DNA from: Azoarcus sp. DN11
GTDB taxonomy: Bacteria > Pseudomonadota > Gammaproteobacteria > Burkholderiales > Rhodocyclaceae
DNA: 64,000 nucleotides
NCBI RefSeq assembly: GCF_003628555.1
Contig: NZ_CP021731.1
Coordinates: 1,364,001-1,428,000, forward strand
Direction: 5' to 3'
The position numbers and the translations under genes were made by a program. This document shows positions 19,080-27,959 of the stretch, piece after piece. The notes under the pieces are model-generated. The model saw only the letters and a program-made list of their open reading frames with translations. It had not been told where the DNA came from and did not search any database. Numbering within the stretch: position 1 is the stretch's first letter; every line of letters begins with the position of its first letter.

Positions 19080-19331
19080 ATGCAATCGAAGTACATCAAG
19101 GCCCTTATCGCTGCCACCGCTGCCGCTTTCGCCCTGTCCGCCTCGGCTGCTGCCCCGGCTGCTGCCGCCCCGGCCGACGCCGCTCCCGCCGCTGCCGCTG
19201 CTGCGGACCAGGCCCCGAGCGCCAAGGCCCCCGCCAAGAAGGCCGCGAAGCACGCCAAGAAGGCTTCCCACAAGAAGGCGGCCGACAAGAAGGCGGCTCC
19301 TGCTGCGGCTCCGGCTCCGGCGGCCAACTAA
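19080..19331 (+). CDS. Small Ala/Lys-rich secreted peptide
   Basis: This 83-residue protein has a signal peptide (residues 1-24, ending ALSASAAA) followed by about 35 residues of Ala/Pro/Asp and then a basic block of AKK/HKK repeats. The composition recalls acid-shock (Asr-like) or histone-H1-like tails, but there is no sequence proof of function. CAGGAG precedes the ATG at 19080; another in-frame ATG at 19062 is less well placed. It lies upstream of a PhoPQ-like gene set and reads in the same direction. A nine-T tract (18981-18989) and two TTAAT elements (18988 and 19011) lie before it, which could be regulator half-sites. Confidence 0.65.
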   Translation: MQSKYIKALIAATAAAFALSASAAAPAAAAPADAAPAAAAAADQAPSAKAPAKKAAKHAKKASHKKAADKKAAPAAAPAPAAN

Positions 19332-19397
19332 GCGTTTCCAAGATGACCGGGTCGGACCCGTGGGGGTGTCCGACCGGTTGCATCCGGCCGCACTCGC

Positions 19398-19883
19398 ATG
19401 GGTCCGCTCCGTTTCCCGATGCGCTTGCGGCTTCGTAAGGCCGCGATCGAGCGCCTGCTGCTGCTGCTGTGCCTGGCGACCCTGCCCGCGATCGGGCTGG
19501 TGTGGGCATCCGAGCTTCCGCAGGCAGCGACGCTGGTTGCGGGCGGGGCAAACCCGCCGCGGGCCGTGCGCGTGTTCCGCGTCTACGGCTGGCATTCCCT
19601 CGATGCCGGTACCGGGCTTATCTGGCTCGGCGTCGACGAACCCTACGTGATCCGTGTGAGCGCGAACTGCGGCGCCGCCGGCGATGAAGTCCCCTCCGTG
19701 CTCGTGCTGCGCGACAACCACCTCGTTCCCGGCCGCGACCGCCTCGTGTTTCCGGCGGGCGAGTGCGTGATCGATAGCCTGTTGCGTGCCGACCGGAATA
19801 AACTGCGCGCGAGTGAGATAACCCCGGACGGCAATGTCGTCGTCCGCCTGATCCACGATGCCGGACCGCGCAGGAAGAAATGA
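19398..19883 (+). CDS. Small exported protein of unknown function
   Basis: This 161-residue protein has a basic N-terminus and a hydrophobic stretch (RLLLLLCLATLPAIGLVWA) that acts as signal or anchor. The mature part has two cysteines (SANCGAA and GECVID) that could form a disulfide, and strand-rich segments such as YGWHSLDAGTGLIWLG. It resembles DUF6491-type periplasmic proteins, but I hold that loosely. Its stop overlaps the next response regulator by 4 bp (ATGA), so it belongs to that two-component operon and may be an accessory sensor or target. An alternative start lies at 19419. Confidence 0.7.
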   Translation: MGPLRFPMRLRLRKAAIERLLLLLCLATLPAIGLVWASELPQAATLVAGGANPPRAVRVFRVYGWHSLDAGTGLIWLGVDEPYVIRVSANCGAAGDEVPSVLVLRDNHLVPGRDRLVFPAGECVIDSLLRADRNKLRASEITPDGNVVVRLIHDAGPRRKK

Positions 19884-20572
19884 AGATACTCCTCGTCGAA
19901 GACGATCCCCAGCAAGCAGCCTACATCCGCAAGGGCATCCAGGAAGCGGGACACGTCGTCGACGTGGCGGCAGACGGCCGCGACGGGCTGTTCCTGGCCA
20001 CCACCGAAAGCTATGACGTGCTGGTCCTCGACCGCATGCTGCCACGCGTCGACGGTCTGACGGTATTGCGCACGCTGCGCGCGTCGAACGTCGCGACGCC
20101 GGTCGTGATCCTCAGCGCGCTGGGCGAAGTCGACGACCGCGTTGCGGGGTTGCGCGCCGGCGGCGACGATTACCTCGTCAAGCCCTTCTCCCTGATCGAA
20201 CTCGTCGCGCGCCTCGAAGCGCTGGCGCGACGCGGTGTGGCGGCCTCGGGGGATGCGGCGCCGCGCACGCGCCTGGCCGTGGCAGACCTCGAGATGGACC
20301 TGCTGCGGCGCAGTGTCGCGCGCGCCGGCCGGAAGCTCGATCTCAAGCCGAAGGAGTTCCAGCTGCTCGAGTTCCTGCTGCGGCACTCCGACCAGGTCGT
20401 CACGCGCGCGATGCTGCTCGAGGCGGTGTGGAACTACCATTTCGATCCGCAGACCAATGTCATCGACGTGCATATCTCCAACCTGCGTGCGAAGATCGAC
20501 CTGCCGGGCCTGCCGCCGCTGATCCACACCGTGCGCGGCGCCGGCTACCGGTTGAGCGCGGATGTCGTGTGA
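19880..20572 (+). CDS. OmpR-family response regulator (PhoP-like)
   Basis: This 230-residue regulator has a receiver domain with E7-D8-D9 and phospho-acceptor D51 (LVLDRMLPRVDG), lysine in YLVKPFS, and a winged-helix output domain from about 130. The recognition helix region NVIDVHISNLRAKID is typical. It is translationally coupled to the small exported protein before it and overlaps the kinase after it by 11 bp. The gene set suggests a PhoPQ-like envelope-sensing system, but the ligand is unknown. Confidence 0.94.
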   Translation: MKILLVEDDPQQAAYIRKGIQEAGHVVDVAADGRDGLFLATTESYDVLVLDRMLPRVDGLTVLRTLRASNVATPVVILSALGEVDDRVAGLRAGGDDYLVKPFSLIELVARLEALARRGVAASGDAAPRTRLAVADLEMDLLRRSVARAGRKLDLKPKEFQLLEFLLRHSDQVVTRAMLLEAVWNYHFDPQTNVIDVHISNLRAKIDLPGLPPLIHTVRGAGYRLSADVV

Positions 20573-21959
20573 TGCGCCGCAGCGCGGGCTGCGCGCTTGG
20601 TTCGCCAGCCCCTTCCACCGCTTTGCCGTCGCGCTGCCCGCAGCGATCGCGCTGATCGTCGGCGCGCTCTTTTACCCGCTTTTCCTGGAGGCGGAGGGCA
20701 ACATCAGCGACGAGGTGCGCGCGGCGATCACGCTGGAGATCACCGGTCTCGACGAGCATTTCCACGAGCGCGGCCTCAAGGGGCTGCGCGAAGTCCTGCA
20801 GCGCCGGGTCGATGATGCGGCCGACAGCGACGCGGTGTATCTGCTCACCGACCGTGACGGGCGTCCCACGGTCGGCAACCTGAGTGAATGGCCGGCCGGG
20901 GTCCCCGTCTCCGACGAGGCATGGTTCAGCGTCCGGGAGGCCGACGGCAGTACGCTGGAAGGCCAGGTGTTCATGCTCTTCGGCGGCGACCGCCTGCTCG
21001 TCGGCCGTCATTCCCCGCTCCAATCTTTCCAGCGGCACATGTCGATGCGCCTGTGGGGGTCGGCGGTGCTGATCATCGTCGTTGCCGCGGCGATCGGCTG
21101 GTTCTTCATGCAGCACCTGCACCGCCGGCTCGAGACGTTGGCGCGCGAAGCGGCCCGCATCCAGGAAGGCCACCTCGCGCAGCGCCTGAGCCTGAGTGCG
21201 CGCGGCGACGAACTCGATGCGCTGGCGCGCCGCTTCAACCGCGCCTTCGACGAAATCGAGCGCCTCGTCGACGCGTCGCGGCACGTGTCCAGCGCGATCG
21301 CCCACGACATGCGCAGGCCCCTGATCTCGCTGCGGCGAGCCATCGACGAGGCCCGCGAGGCGGCCGTCGCGGATGCGGTGCTGCGCGAACGGCTGGAAGG
21401 GCTGGGCGCGCAGACCGATGCCTTGCTGCGCACCTTCGCGGCGCTGCTGAGCCTGGCACGGATCGAGGCGGGCGCGCTCGGGCCCAAGTGGCAGGCGGTG
21501 GACCTCGCCGCGCTGGCCGCCGATGCGATCGAACTGTACGAGCCGCTCGCGGCCGCGGAGGGGCGCGAACTCGTCGGCACGCTGGCGCCCGCGACCGTGC
21601 GCGGCGATCCGGATCTCCTGTTCCAGGTGCTGCAAAATCTCATCGAGAACGCGCTGAAGTACGGCGCGGGCAGGATGGAACTGAGCGTGGCGGTGCAGGA
21701 GGAGAGCGTCGTCGCGTGCGTGCGCGATCACGGTCCCGGGGCACCCGAGGCGGCGCTGCCGAAGCTGTTCGAGCGCTTCTTCCGCCTCGACGAGAGCCGC
21801 AGCGCGCCCGACGGCGCGGGGGTCGGCCTCGCGCTCGTCAAGGGCATTGTCGAGGCGCACGGCGGGCGCGTCGCGGCGCGCGATGCGCAGCCCGGCCTGG
21901 CGGTGGAACTGGTGCTGCCGGCGTCGCGCGGCGGCGGGGTTGACGCCGACCTTGTCTGA
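20562..21959 (+). CDS. Sensor histidine kinase with atypical H-box
   Basis: This 465-residue kinase has a transmembrane helix near 25-45, a periplasmic domain of about 115 residues, a second helix at about 165-188, and HAMP at 190-240. The dimerisation/phosphotransfer domain carries H248 in AIAHDMRRPL; most kinases of this class have HELRTP. The catalytic domain has NLIENALKY, DHGPGAPE and GAGVGLALVKGI boxes. The start ATG at 20562 lies inside the regulator gene (11-bp overlap). It is expected to phosphorylate the adjacent PhoP-like regulator. The HDMRRP variant is known in some kinases and does not by itself imply loss of activity. Confidence 0.92.
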   Translation: MSCDAPQRGLRAWFASPFHRFAVALPAAIALIVGALFYPLFLEAEGNISDEVRAAITLEITGLDEHFHERGLKGLREVLQRRVDDAADSDAVYLLTDRDGRPTVGNLSEWPAGVPVSDEAWFSVREADGSTLEGQVFMLFGGDRLLVGRHSPLQSFQRHMSMRLWGSAVLIIVVAAAIGWFFMQHLHRRLETLAREAARIQEGHLAQRLSLSARGDELDALARRFNRAFDEIERLVDASRHVSSAIAHDMRRPLISLRRAIDEAREAAVADAVLRERLEGLGAQTDALLRTFAALLSLARIEAGALGPKWQAVDLAALAADAIELYEPLAAAEGRELVGTLAPATVRGDPDLLFQVLQNLIENALKYGAGRMELSVAVQEESVVACVRDHGPGAPEAALPKLFERFFRLDESRSAPDGAGVGLALVKGIVEAHGGRVAARDAQPGLAVELVLPASRGGGVDADLV

Positions 21960-22103
21960 TTCCGCCCGCGGCTGCACGGCTGCGTGTAAGCTGAATGCAT
22001 GATGAGCGGGCGGGGAGCATCGAGGTATGGCGGGCGGGGATGGCGGGGCGAGTAGCGTTCGTGCCGGTTGCGGGCGTCCCGGCGGTAGTGGCGGAGCGCA
22101 GCG

Positions 22104-23399
22104 GTGAGCGGGGCCGCGGCGGCGCTCAAGGCCCGCGAGCTGGCGAAAATGAAGCGCATCGCGCTGGCGCTACTCGCGACCGTGACGCTGCTGTTCGTGC
22201 TGGCGCGGCTGCAGCACGGTGCCGGGCCGTGGGCCTGGGTCGCGGCCTTCGCCGAGGCGGCGATGATCGGCGCGCTCGCCGACTGGTTCGCGGTGGTCGC
22301 GCTGTTCCGGCATCCCCTCGGCCTGCCGATCCCGCATACCGCGATCATCCCGGCGAACAAGGACCGCATCGCGGGCAACCTCGCGGCGTTCATCCGCGAC
22401 AAGTTCCTCGCCACCGATACCATCGTCCGCAAGATGCGCGCCTTCGACCCCGCCGGCCGCATGGCGGTGTGGCTGCAACAGCCGGACAATGCGCGGCTCC
22501 TCGCCGACAAGCTCGCGTCGGCGCTGGCGGGCTGGCTGGATTTCATCGACGACGCGCGCGTGCGCCGGTTTCTGGCGGCGGCGATCCGCGGCCGGCTGCG
22601 GCAGGTCGACCTTTCCGCGATGTCGGGGAAGATCCTCGACGCGCTGACCGCCGATGCCCGCCATCAGGAGGTGCTGGATGCGGCACTCGCGCGCCTGGCG
22701 CGCTGGCTCGACGATCCCGACGTGCAGTCGGCGTTCGCGGGGATGATCGTGGAGGTCGCCGGCAAGGAGTATCCGAAGGTGCTGCGGGCGGTCGGCCTCG
22801 TCACCGACACGGACGAATTCTCGCGCCGCATCGCCGCGAGCATCGTGCGCGGCATCAACGGCTGGCTGCACGACATCGGCGACGATCCGCAGCATCCGCG
22901 CCGAGAGGCGTTCGACGAGTCGGTGGCGGAGTTCATCGGGCGCCTGAAGACGGATGAAACCCTAACGGTGCGCATCGAGGCGGCCAAGCGCGACCTGCTC
23001 GCCCATCCGGCGACGGCCGAATACCTGAACGGCCTGTGGGACGACTTGAAGGCGTGGCTGCGCAGCGACCTGCAGCGGCCGGATTCGCACCTCGCGACCC
23101 GGCTCCGCGGCGCGGCGGCGGCGTTCGGCAAGGCGCTCACGGAGAACCGCGCTTTGCGCGATTCGCTCGACGATCACCTCGAATCCGCGGTCACCGCGCT
23201 GGCGGACGACTTCCGCGACGGGCTGGCGGACCACATCGCATCGACGGTCAGGGGCTGGAAGGACGCGGATCTCGTGCGCGAACTCGAACTGAGCGTCGGC
23301 CGCGACCTGCAGTTCATCCGCCTGAACGGCACGCTCGTGGGCGGGGCGATCGGCCTGCTGCTGCACGCGGCGACCTTGCTGGTGCCCGGCGTGGGATAG
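22104..23399 (+). CDS. DUF445 (YjiN-like) membrane protein
   Basis: This 431-residue protein has a hydrophobic N-terminal pair of segments and the family hallmark ALADWFAVVALFRHPLGLPIPHTAIIPANKDRI at about 50-85. A long helical region and a C-terminal helix (LVGGAIGLLLHAATLLV) follow. DUF445/YjiN proteins are inner-membrane proteins without assigned function. The start is GTG at 22104 with GGAG 9 bases upstream. The 144-bp gap after the kinase suggests its own promoter, though none is obvious. Confidence 0.88.
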   Translation: MSGAAAALKARELAKMKRIALALLATVTLLFVLARLQHGAGPWAWVAAFAEAAMIGALADWFAVVALFRHPLGLPIPHTAIIPANKDRIAGNLAAFIRDKFLATDTIVRKMRAFDPAGRMAVWLQQPDNARLLADKLASALAGWLDFIDDARVRRFLAAAIRGRLRQVDLSAMSGKILDALTADARHQEVLDAALARLARWLDDPDVQSAFAGMIVEVAGKEYPKVLRAVGLVTDTDEFSRRIAASIVRGINGWLHDIGDDPQHPRREAFDESVAEFIGRLKTDETLTVRIEAAKRDLLAHPATAEYLNGLWDDLKAWLRSDLQRPDSHLATRLRGAAAAFGKALTENRALRDSLDDHLESAVTALADDFRDGLADHIASTVRGWKDADLVRELELSVGRDLQFIRLNGTLVGGAIGLLLHAATLLVPGVG

Positions 23400-23436
23400 G
23401 GTGCCGTGGTCATGGGGGCGGTTCCGCGCCCGCTCT

Positions 23437-24117
23437 TCACTTCTCCGCGAAGCAATACAGCAGCCCGTCGCCGCCGGTGCTCTGCAACGCCGCCTGGCTG
23501 CAGCCGCCGTGCGTCGTGTGCGCGGAGTTCCAGGACGTGGCCCAGGGGTGCGTCACCGGGCCGGACCGGTCGTGGTGGCCCAGCATCGCCGCGCCCTCGT
23601 CGCCGCCCTTCGTCCAGTTCCCGCAGGTCATGTCGCTGAACGGCGGGCTGGGCGGGAAGGCCGTTCCGTCCGGCCGCGAGCCGGTGAGGATGTCGTGGCG
23701 ATTGGGCTTGTCGGTGCGGCCGTTGACGATCTGCCCTTTCTCGTCCAGCAGGGTTTCCTTGGTCAGGTTCGCCTGTGGCGAATGCAGGTCTTCCACGTCG
23801 CGCGCGATCCGCACGCCCTTGGCATTGAACCAGGGGCCGCTGCCGATACGGTCGCGCGCATGGACCGCATTCGCGTCGGCGAGCGCCGCCGCCTGCGTGC
23901 TGAGGTAGGCCCGCCAGGTGCGCTTTCCCGCGCCGACCGCGGCGGCAAGCGATTGGCAGTGCCGGTCGGCGCCTTCCAGCCCGCCAAGGTTCGCCCCGTT
24001 GCCCACCCCGACGCTGGTGACGAAGAAGGACATCTCGTCCGCCGCCGCCGGCGGCGAGATCCCGGACAACAACCAGGAGCCCGCCAGAATGCCCACCGTC
24101 TTCGCTGCGTTGTGCAT
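23437..24117 (-). CDS. Secreted lectin-like (endostatin/NC10-related) protein
   Basis: This 226-residue protein has a signal peptide (about 1-26, ...SPPAAADEM). The mature start FFVTSVGVGNGANLGGLEGADRHCQSL is typical of a bacterial secreted family with a C-type-lectin-like fold related to collagen NC10/endostatin domains. Cysteines near residues 54, 182, 212 and 223 could pair in the oxidising periplasm. A metal- or glycan-binding role is possible but unproven. AAGGAG lies 6 bases before the ATG. It is convergent with the DUF445 gene (37 bp apart). Confidence 0.72.
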   Translation of the reverse strand: MHNAAKTVGILAGSWLLSGISPPAAADEMSFFVTSVGVGNGANLGGLEGADRHCQSLAAAVGAGKRTWRAYLSTQAAALADANAVHARDRIGSGPWFNAKGVRIARDVEDLHSPQANLTKETLLDEKGQIVNGRTDKPNRHDILTGSRPDGTAFPPSPPFSDMTCGNWTKGGDEGAAMLGHHDRSGPVTHPWATSWNSAHTTHGGCSQAALQSTGGDGLLYCFAEK

Positions 24118-24266
24118 GAAGTTCTCCTTCCTTGGGGTTGGTGGACTGGGTTAGATGAAATCGGTCCCCTTCGGTTCGTGCGGCATCGGTATGAGCACGG
24201 CCCTCAGCGTCCGGGGCAAAGTGCGATACGCTTCCGTTCTACGTCCGAATTCGAAGAATCCGACCC

Positions 24267-25361
24267 ATGACAGTCTCCAGCAAGTGGAGCAGGCTCCCAG
24301 GGCTGCTCCGTGAAGAACTGCGTCAGCTCGTCACGATCAAGCCGAGCGACCGCCCCTGGCAGATGCCTTTCGGCGCTGCGCTGGCTTCCGGCCTGCCGCT
24401 GATGGTCGGCGCGTATTTCGACCACATGGACTACGGCCTGATCTCCTCGCTCGGCGGGCTGGTTTTCCTGTATCTCCCAGAGACTCCCCTGCATCACCGC
24501 ATGGTGGCGCTGATGGCATGCGCGTTCGCAATGACCGCCAGTTATGCGTTGGGCGTGATGAGCCACCTCGTGCCGCCGCTCATGATGCTGGTGCTGACCT
24601 TCACCGCGATCCTCGTCACGATGGTGTGCCGCTTCTACCGCGTCGGCCCGCCCGGCAGCCTCTTCTTCATCATGGCGGCATCGATCGGCGCCTATTCGCC
24701 CGGCGACGTCCTGGCCGTGCCGCTCAAGGTGGGGCTGATCGCGATGGGCTGCCTGCTGGCGAGCCTGATCGCGTTCTTCTACAGCGTCTATATCCTGCGC
24801 CAACGCGACCCCAAGCCGGCGCTGCCGCTGCCCCCGCCGACCTTCGACTTCGTGGTGTTCGATTCGGTCGTGATCGGCCTGTGCGTGGGCGCATCCCTCG
24901 CGCTCGCGCAACTGCTGCAGCTCGAGCGCGCTTACTGGGTGCCCGTGAGCTGTCTCGCGGTGATGCAGGGCATGAACCTGCGCGCGGTGTGGAACAAGCA
25001 GTTGCACCGCCTGCTCGGCACCGCGATCGGCATGCTCGTGTCGTGGGGGCTGCTGAGCCTGCCGCTGGGCAACTGGTCCATCTCCGTCGTCATGATCGCG
25101 CTGACCTTCGTCGTCGAGACCGCCGTAGTGCGCCACTACGGCTTCGCGGCGATCTTCATCACCCCGCTGACGATCCTCCTCGCGGAGGCGGCCACCCTCG
25201 GGCATGGCTCGGCCACCGAACTGATCCAGGCACGTTTCCTCGATACCCTGCTCGGCTGCCTTGTGGGCTTCGCGGGCGGCATCTGCCTGCACAGTCCGCG
25301 CTTCCGCACCGCCGTCGGCACGCAGATGCGGCGGTTGGTTCCGGCACGCCTCTTCGGCTAG
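24267..25361 (+). CDS. FUSC-family (YccS-like) membrane protein
   Basis: This 364-residue protein has two clusters of about five transmembrane helices (about 35-180 and 205-350), the layout of half-size FUSC / aromatic-acid-exporter proteins. Typical segments are ISSLGGLVFLYLPE and YWVPVSCLAVMQGMNLRAVWNKQLHRLLGTAIG. It probably exports an organic anion, substrate unknown. Its TAG stop (25359-25361) lies inside the CTAG target duplication of an insertion sequence that begins at the next base. The insertion therefore left the coding sequence complete but moved its downstream region about 1.56 kb away. Confidence 0.82.
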   Translation: MTVSSKWSRLPGLLREELRQLVTIKPSDRPWQMPFGAALASGLPLMVGAYFDHMDYGLISSLGGLVFLYLPETPLHHRMVALMACAFAMTASYALGVMSHLVPPLMMLVLTFTAILVTMVCRFYRVGPPGSLFFIMAASIGAYSPGDVLAVPLKVGLIAMGCLLASLIAFFYSVYILRQRDPKPALPLPPPTFDFVVFDSVVIGLCVGASLALAQLLQLERAYWVPVSCLAVMQGMNLRAVWNKQLHRLLGTAIGMLVSWGLLSLPLGNWSISVVMIALTFVVETAVVRHYGFAAIFITPLTILLAEAATLGHGSATELIQARFLDTLLGCLVGFAGGICLHSPRFRTAVGTQMRRLVPARLFG

Positions 25362-25378
25362 GAGTCTGCGCGGCAGAA
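25362..25378 (+). repeat. Left terminal inverted repeat of the IS
   Basis: GAGTCTGCGCGGCAGAA, identical to the complement of the right end. It is preceded by target duplication CTAG, whose last three bases are the stop codon of the FUSC gene. Confidence 0.93.
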
Positions 25379-25519
25379 CTCCAGAGAGTGGGGTTTTAGC
25401 AGAAGGATCGGCGAAGCGAGAGGTGCGGGAAGAGACTGCGGCCGTGGTTGAATTGCTTCGCGACGGTGCTGCGCCCGTGCCGGACGGGAACGGGGACAGA
25501 TTTGCGCCCCTTTTTCCCG

Positions 25520-26842
25520 TTATGCCGTCCTCAGTGTGCTCATCCTGCGCAGGTTCAGGGCCATACAGACGAGCTTCCACTCCGCTTTGACGCGCTCCAG
25601 GCCCCGCAGGCTGAACTGCCGGAATCCCAATACGTTCTTGATCCAGCCGTTGGGCGGTTCGGCGATCCATTTCCGTTTTCGGTAAGCCGTCTTGCCCGCC
25701 TCGCTATCGAGCTTGTCGGCCATCTGCGCGGTGTGCGGACTGCGTTCACGGTCGAAACCGAGTCGGCGCTTGCCTTCCCGGCCCAGCGCCACCACCAGTT
25801 CGGTCCCGCAGCCGTCGAGCTCCCGGAACGTCTGCTCCGAGCGGTAGCCGGTGTCGGCCAGCGCCTGGCGCGGGCGCTGCGCGAGGGTGTCGCGCACGAC
25901 CTGCAACATCCCCGGCAGTAGCCCGGCGTCGCTGGCGTTGTTGGTCAGTTCGGCCGCCACGATGATGTGGGCGGTCTCGTCGACCGCCGTCTGGGCGTTG
26001 TAGCCCGGATCGAACCCGCCGCCGGCGCGCTTCATGATGCGGCTGTCTGGATCCGTGAAGTTCTCCTGTGCCTTGTCCTCGGGCACCCCGAAGTCGCGCT
26101 TGTAGCGCCCACCCTTCGGTTTGCCGTCACCGCCGCGCGGACGGCGGTCGTCATCGTCGCTGCGCCCGCGCGCCTGATCGGCCTCGCGCTGGCGCTGCTC
26201 GAGCCGCGCCCGGGCTTCGGCAATCGCCGTCAGCCGCGCCTCGCGCCGCGCGATCTCGGCCGGCACATCCAGCTCGGGCTCGTTCCTCTCGGCGTCGTCG
26301 GCGGCCTTGGCCCGATTGAGCAGCGCCTCGATCTGCCGTTTCAATTCGGCCTCCGCCTTCACCATGTGGCCGTAACTCATCGCCTTGTGGCGGCTGGCGT
26401 TCGCCTTGACCTTGGTGCCGTCGATGGCCACCGTCCCGAGCTTCACCAGCCCCATCTCGCGAGCCAGTCGCACCACCTGCACGAACAACTCGCTCAGCTC
26501 CTTCAAGTGGACAGCGCGAAAGTCGCTGAGCGTGCGGTGGGCCGGGAAGTTGCCTGCCGCCAGCACCCGGAACGCCACATCCTCGTGCAGCTTGCGCGCG
26601 ATCTTGCGCGAGCTGAACACGCCCGTGGCGTACGCATACAGCAGCACCTTGACCATCATGGCCGGATGAAACGGCTGGTTGCGCGGTCCGCCCCCGGCAT
26701 ACCGGGTGTGGAACGCGCTCAGGTCCAATCCGTCGACCGCGTCGCTAATGAAGTACGCCAGGTGGCCTTCGCGTAGCCACTCCTGCAGCGCCTGGGGCAG
26801 CAGCATCTGCTGCTGCGGGCAATAGGGCAGATAGCTCGTCAT
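25520..26842 (-). CDS. IS1182-family DDE transposase
   Basis: This 440-residue transposase has an N-terminal helix-turn-helix-like region, then a catalytic core with D141 (VAIDGTKVKANAS), D330 (LADTGYRSE) and E395 (IAEPPNGWIKNVLGF). The C-terminal Y/R/K-rich helices are typical of IS1182/IS5-superfamily enzymes. A charged linker (about 185-250) is rich in Arg, Asp and Glu. The frame is intact over its whole length. It cuts and rejoins at the flanking inverted repeats. Confidence 0.95.
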   Translation of the reverse strand: MTSYLPYCPQQQMLLPQALQEWLREGHLAYFISDAVDGLDLSAFHTRYAGGGPRNQPFHPAMMVKVLLYAYATGVFSSRKIARKLHEDVAFRVLAAGNFPAHRTLSDFRAVHLKELSELFVQVVRLAREMGLVKLGTVAIDGTKVKANASRHKAMSYGHMVKAEAELKRQIEALLNRAKAADDAERNEPELDVPAEIARREARLTAIAEARARLEQRQREADQARGRSDDDDRRPRGGDGKPKGGRYKRDFGVPEDKAQENFTDPDSRIMKRAGGGFDPGYNAQTAVDETAHIIVAAELTNNASDAGLLPGMLQVVRDTLAQRPRQALADTGYRSEQTFRELDGCGTELVVALGREGKRRLGFDRERSPHTAQMADKLDSEAGKTAYRKRKWIAEPPNGWIKNVLGFRQFSLRGLERVKAEWKLVCMALNLRRMSTLRTA

Positions 26843-26899
26843 CTCGACAGTCTACCGGCCCCGACACGCCAGGGAGGGCTTACCTCACCGACGCTTGGC

Positions 26900-26916
26900 T
26901 TCTGCCGCGCAGACTC
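26900..26916 (-). repeat. Right terminal inverted repeat of the IS
   Basis: TTCTGCCGCGCAGACTC, the exact complement of the left terminal repeat, followed by the second CTAG copy (26917-26920). Confidence 0.93.
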
Positions 26917-26958
26917 CTAGGCGATTCTGGTTGGAGGGTGGGAATAAATCCCCGCGGG

Positions 26959-27082
26959 CTGGGAATAATTCCCAGGGGGCGGGTGTCTACAACATGGCGA
27001 CACCGCGCAGACCGGATGGTCCCGGTGCCGCTTCGGGAACCCCATCCCGATCAGCGCGACGCGGCCGATGGAGAGGCCGCGT
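26959..27082. promoter_or_regulatory. Two dyads upstream of the CHRD gene
   Basis: CTGGGAAT-A-ATTCCCAG (26959-26975) is a perfect 17-bp palindrome. ACGCGGCC-N8-GGCCGCGT (27059-27082) is a perfect 8-bp stem ending 39 bp before the CHRD start codon. The first could be an operator and the second a 5'-leader hairpin or a second operator. Nothing ties either to a known regulator. Confidence 0.4.
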
Positions 27083-27121
27083 TGATCAATGCAGGTCTCA
27101 CAATCATGGAGGACCCCCAAC

Positions 27122-27697
27122 ATGAGGAAGACTTTGACCGCGCTTGCCTTGGCGCTCGGGTTCGCTTCTGCGGTCCACGCGCAGGATCCGATGCAGTTCC
27201 AGGCCCATCTCGTCGGTGGCGACCTTTTCGGCAACGTGATCGCGACGCCGGCGACCGGCGAGGCGAAATTTGAAGTGATCCAGCACGCCACCGGTCAGGC
27301 CGTTAAATTCAAGCTGGAGGTGGAAGGCCTCAGGAACCTGTTTATGGCCCACATCCACGTCGCGCCCGTCGGGCCGGTCGCCAACAACCAGCCGGTCGGA
27401 CCAATCGCGTTCTGGTTCGTGCCGACAGTTCCGGGCGTGCCGGACAGCAATATCGCGGCGGTGCTCGATGACCGCCTGAGCGACGGTTTCGTCATGACCA
27501 ATGCCCAGATGGTCGGCCCGCTTGCCTTCGATCCGGCCAATCGGATGACTACCGGGATCGCCGGCCTGATCAAGGCGATCCATGAGGGACGGGCAACCAT
27601 CGTGGTGCATACCAGCGATCTCGACAACACCAACAACAAGACACCGGGCGTCGCGGGTGACTCGCCAGCAGGCGAACTGCGCGGGCTGATCCAGTAA
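27122..27697 (+). CDS. Secreted CHRD-domain protein
   Basis: This 191-residue protein has a signal peptide (MRKTLTALALALGFASAVHA). A single CHRD domain follows: FQAHLVGGD, the strand FKLEVEGLRNLFMAHIHVAPVGPVANNQPVG, and the C-terminal TIVVHTSDLDNTNN / GELRGLI. The CHRD beta fold occurs in chordin and in many bacterial exported proteins of unknown role; the H-x-H motif may bind metal. GGAGGA lies 9 bases before the ATG and settles the start. Nothing in the sequence links it to the alkaline phosphatase downstream. Confidence 0.85.
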   Translation: MRKTLTALALALGFASAVHAQDPMQFQAHLVGGDLFGNVIATPATGEAKFEVIQHATGQAVKFKLEVEGLRNLFMAHIHVAPVGPVANNQPVGPIAFWFVPTVPGVPDSNIAAVLDDRLSDGFVMTNAQMVGPLAFDPANRMTTGIAGLIKAIHEGRATIVVHTSDLDNTNNKTPGVAGDSPAGELRGLIQ

Positions 27698-27959
27698 TCG
27701 GCCGCATCCTTGCGCCGGCAGTTAGCGGCCCGGCCTCGTCCCGGGACGCGGCGGCCGGCGCGCCCCACCGCGCGACGATGCAGGCTTTCCACCTGCTCCG
27801 CACTCCCTCCCGCATCGCATTCCCTGGCCGTTGAAAATCATTGCATCCCCGCGCAGGCCGGGGACGCCTCATCACGACCTCGAAATATTCCCGGCGTAGT
27901 GTTTGCGCGAGCCAGGCCGATTTCCGTGCCTGATCCGTTCGCCACGAGGAGCTGCTGCC

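Larger units (their letters stand above)
25362..26916 (-). mobile_element. IS1182-family insertion sequence, complete (1555 bp)
   Basis: The element is bounded by 17-bp perfect inverted repeats GAGTCTGCGCGGCAGAA (25362-25378 and its complement at 26900-26916). CTAG is duplicated on both sides (25358-25361 and 26917-26920). A single long transposase gene fills the minus strand. Intact ends, target duplication and an uninterrupted transposase indicate a recent and possibly still mobile insertion. Confidence 0.93.

Noticed and set aside
27698..27959. Pho box upstream of the alkaline phosphatase
   Set aside because: No CTGTCATA-type direct repeats are present in the gap.
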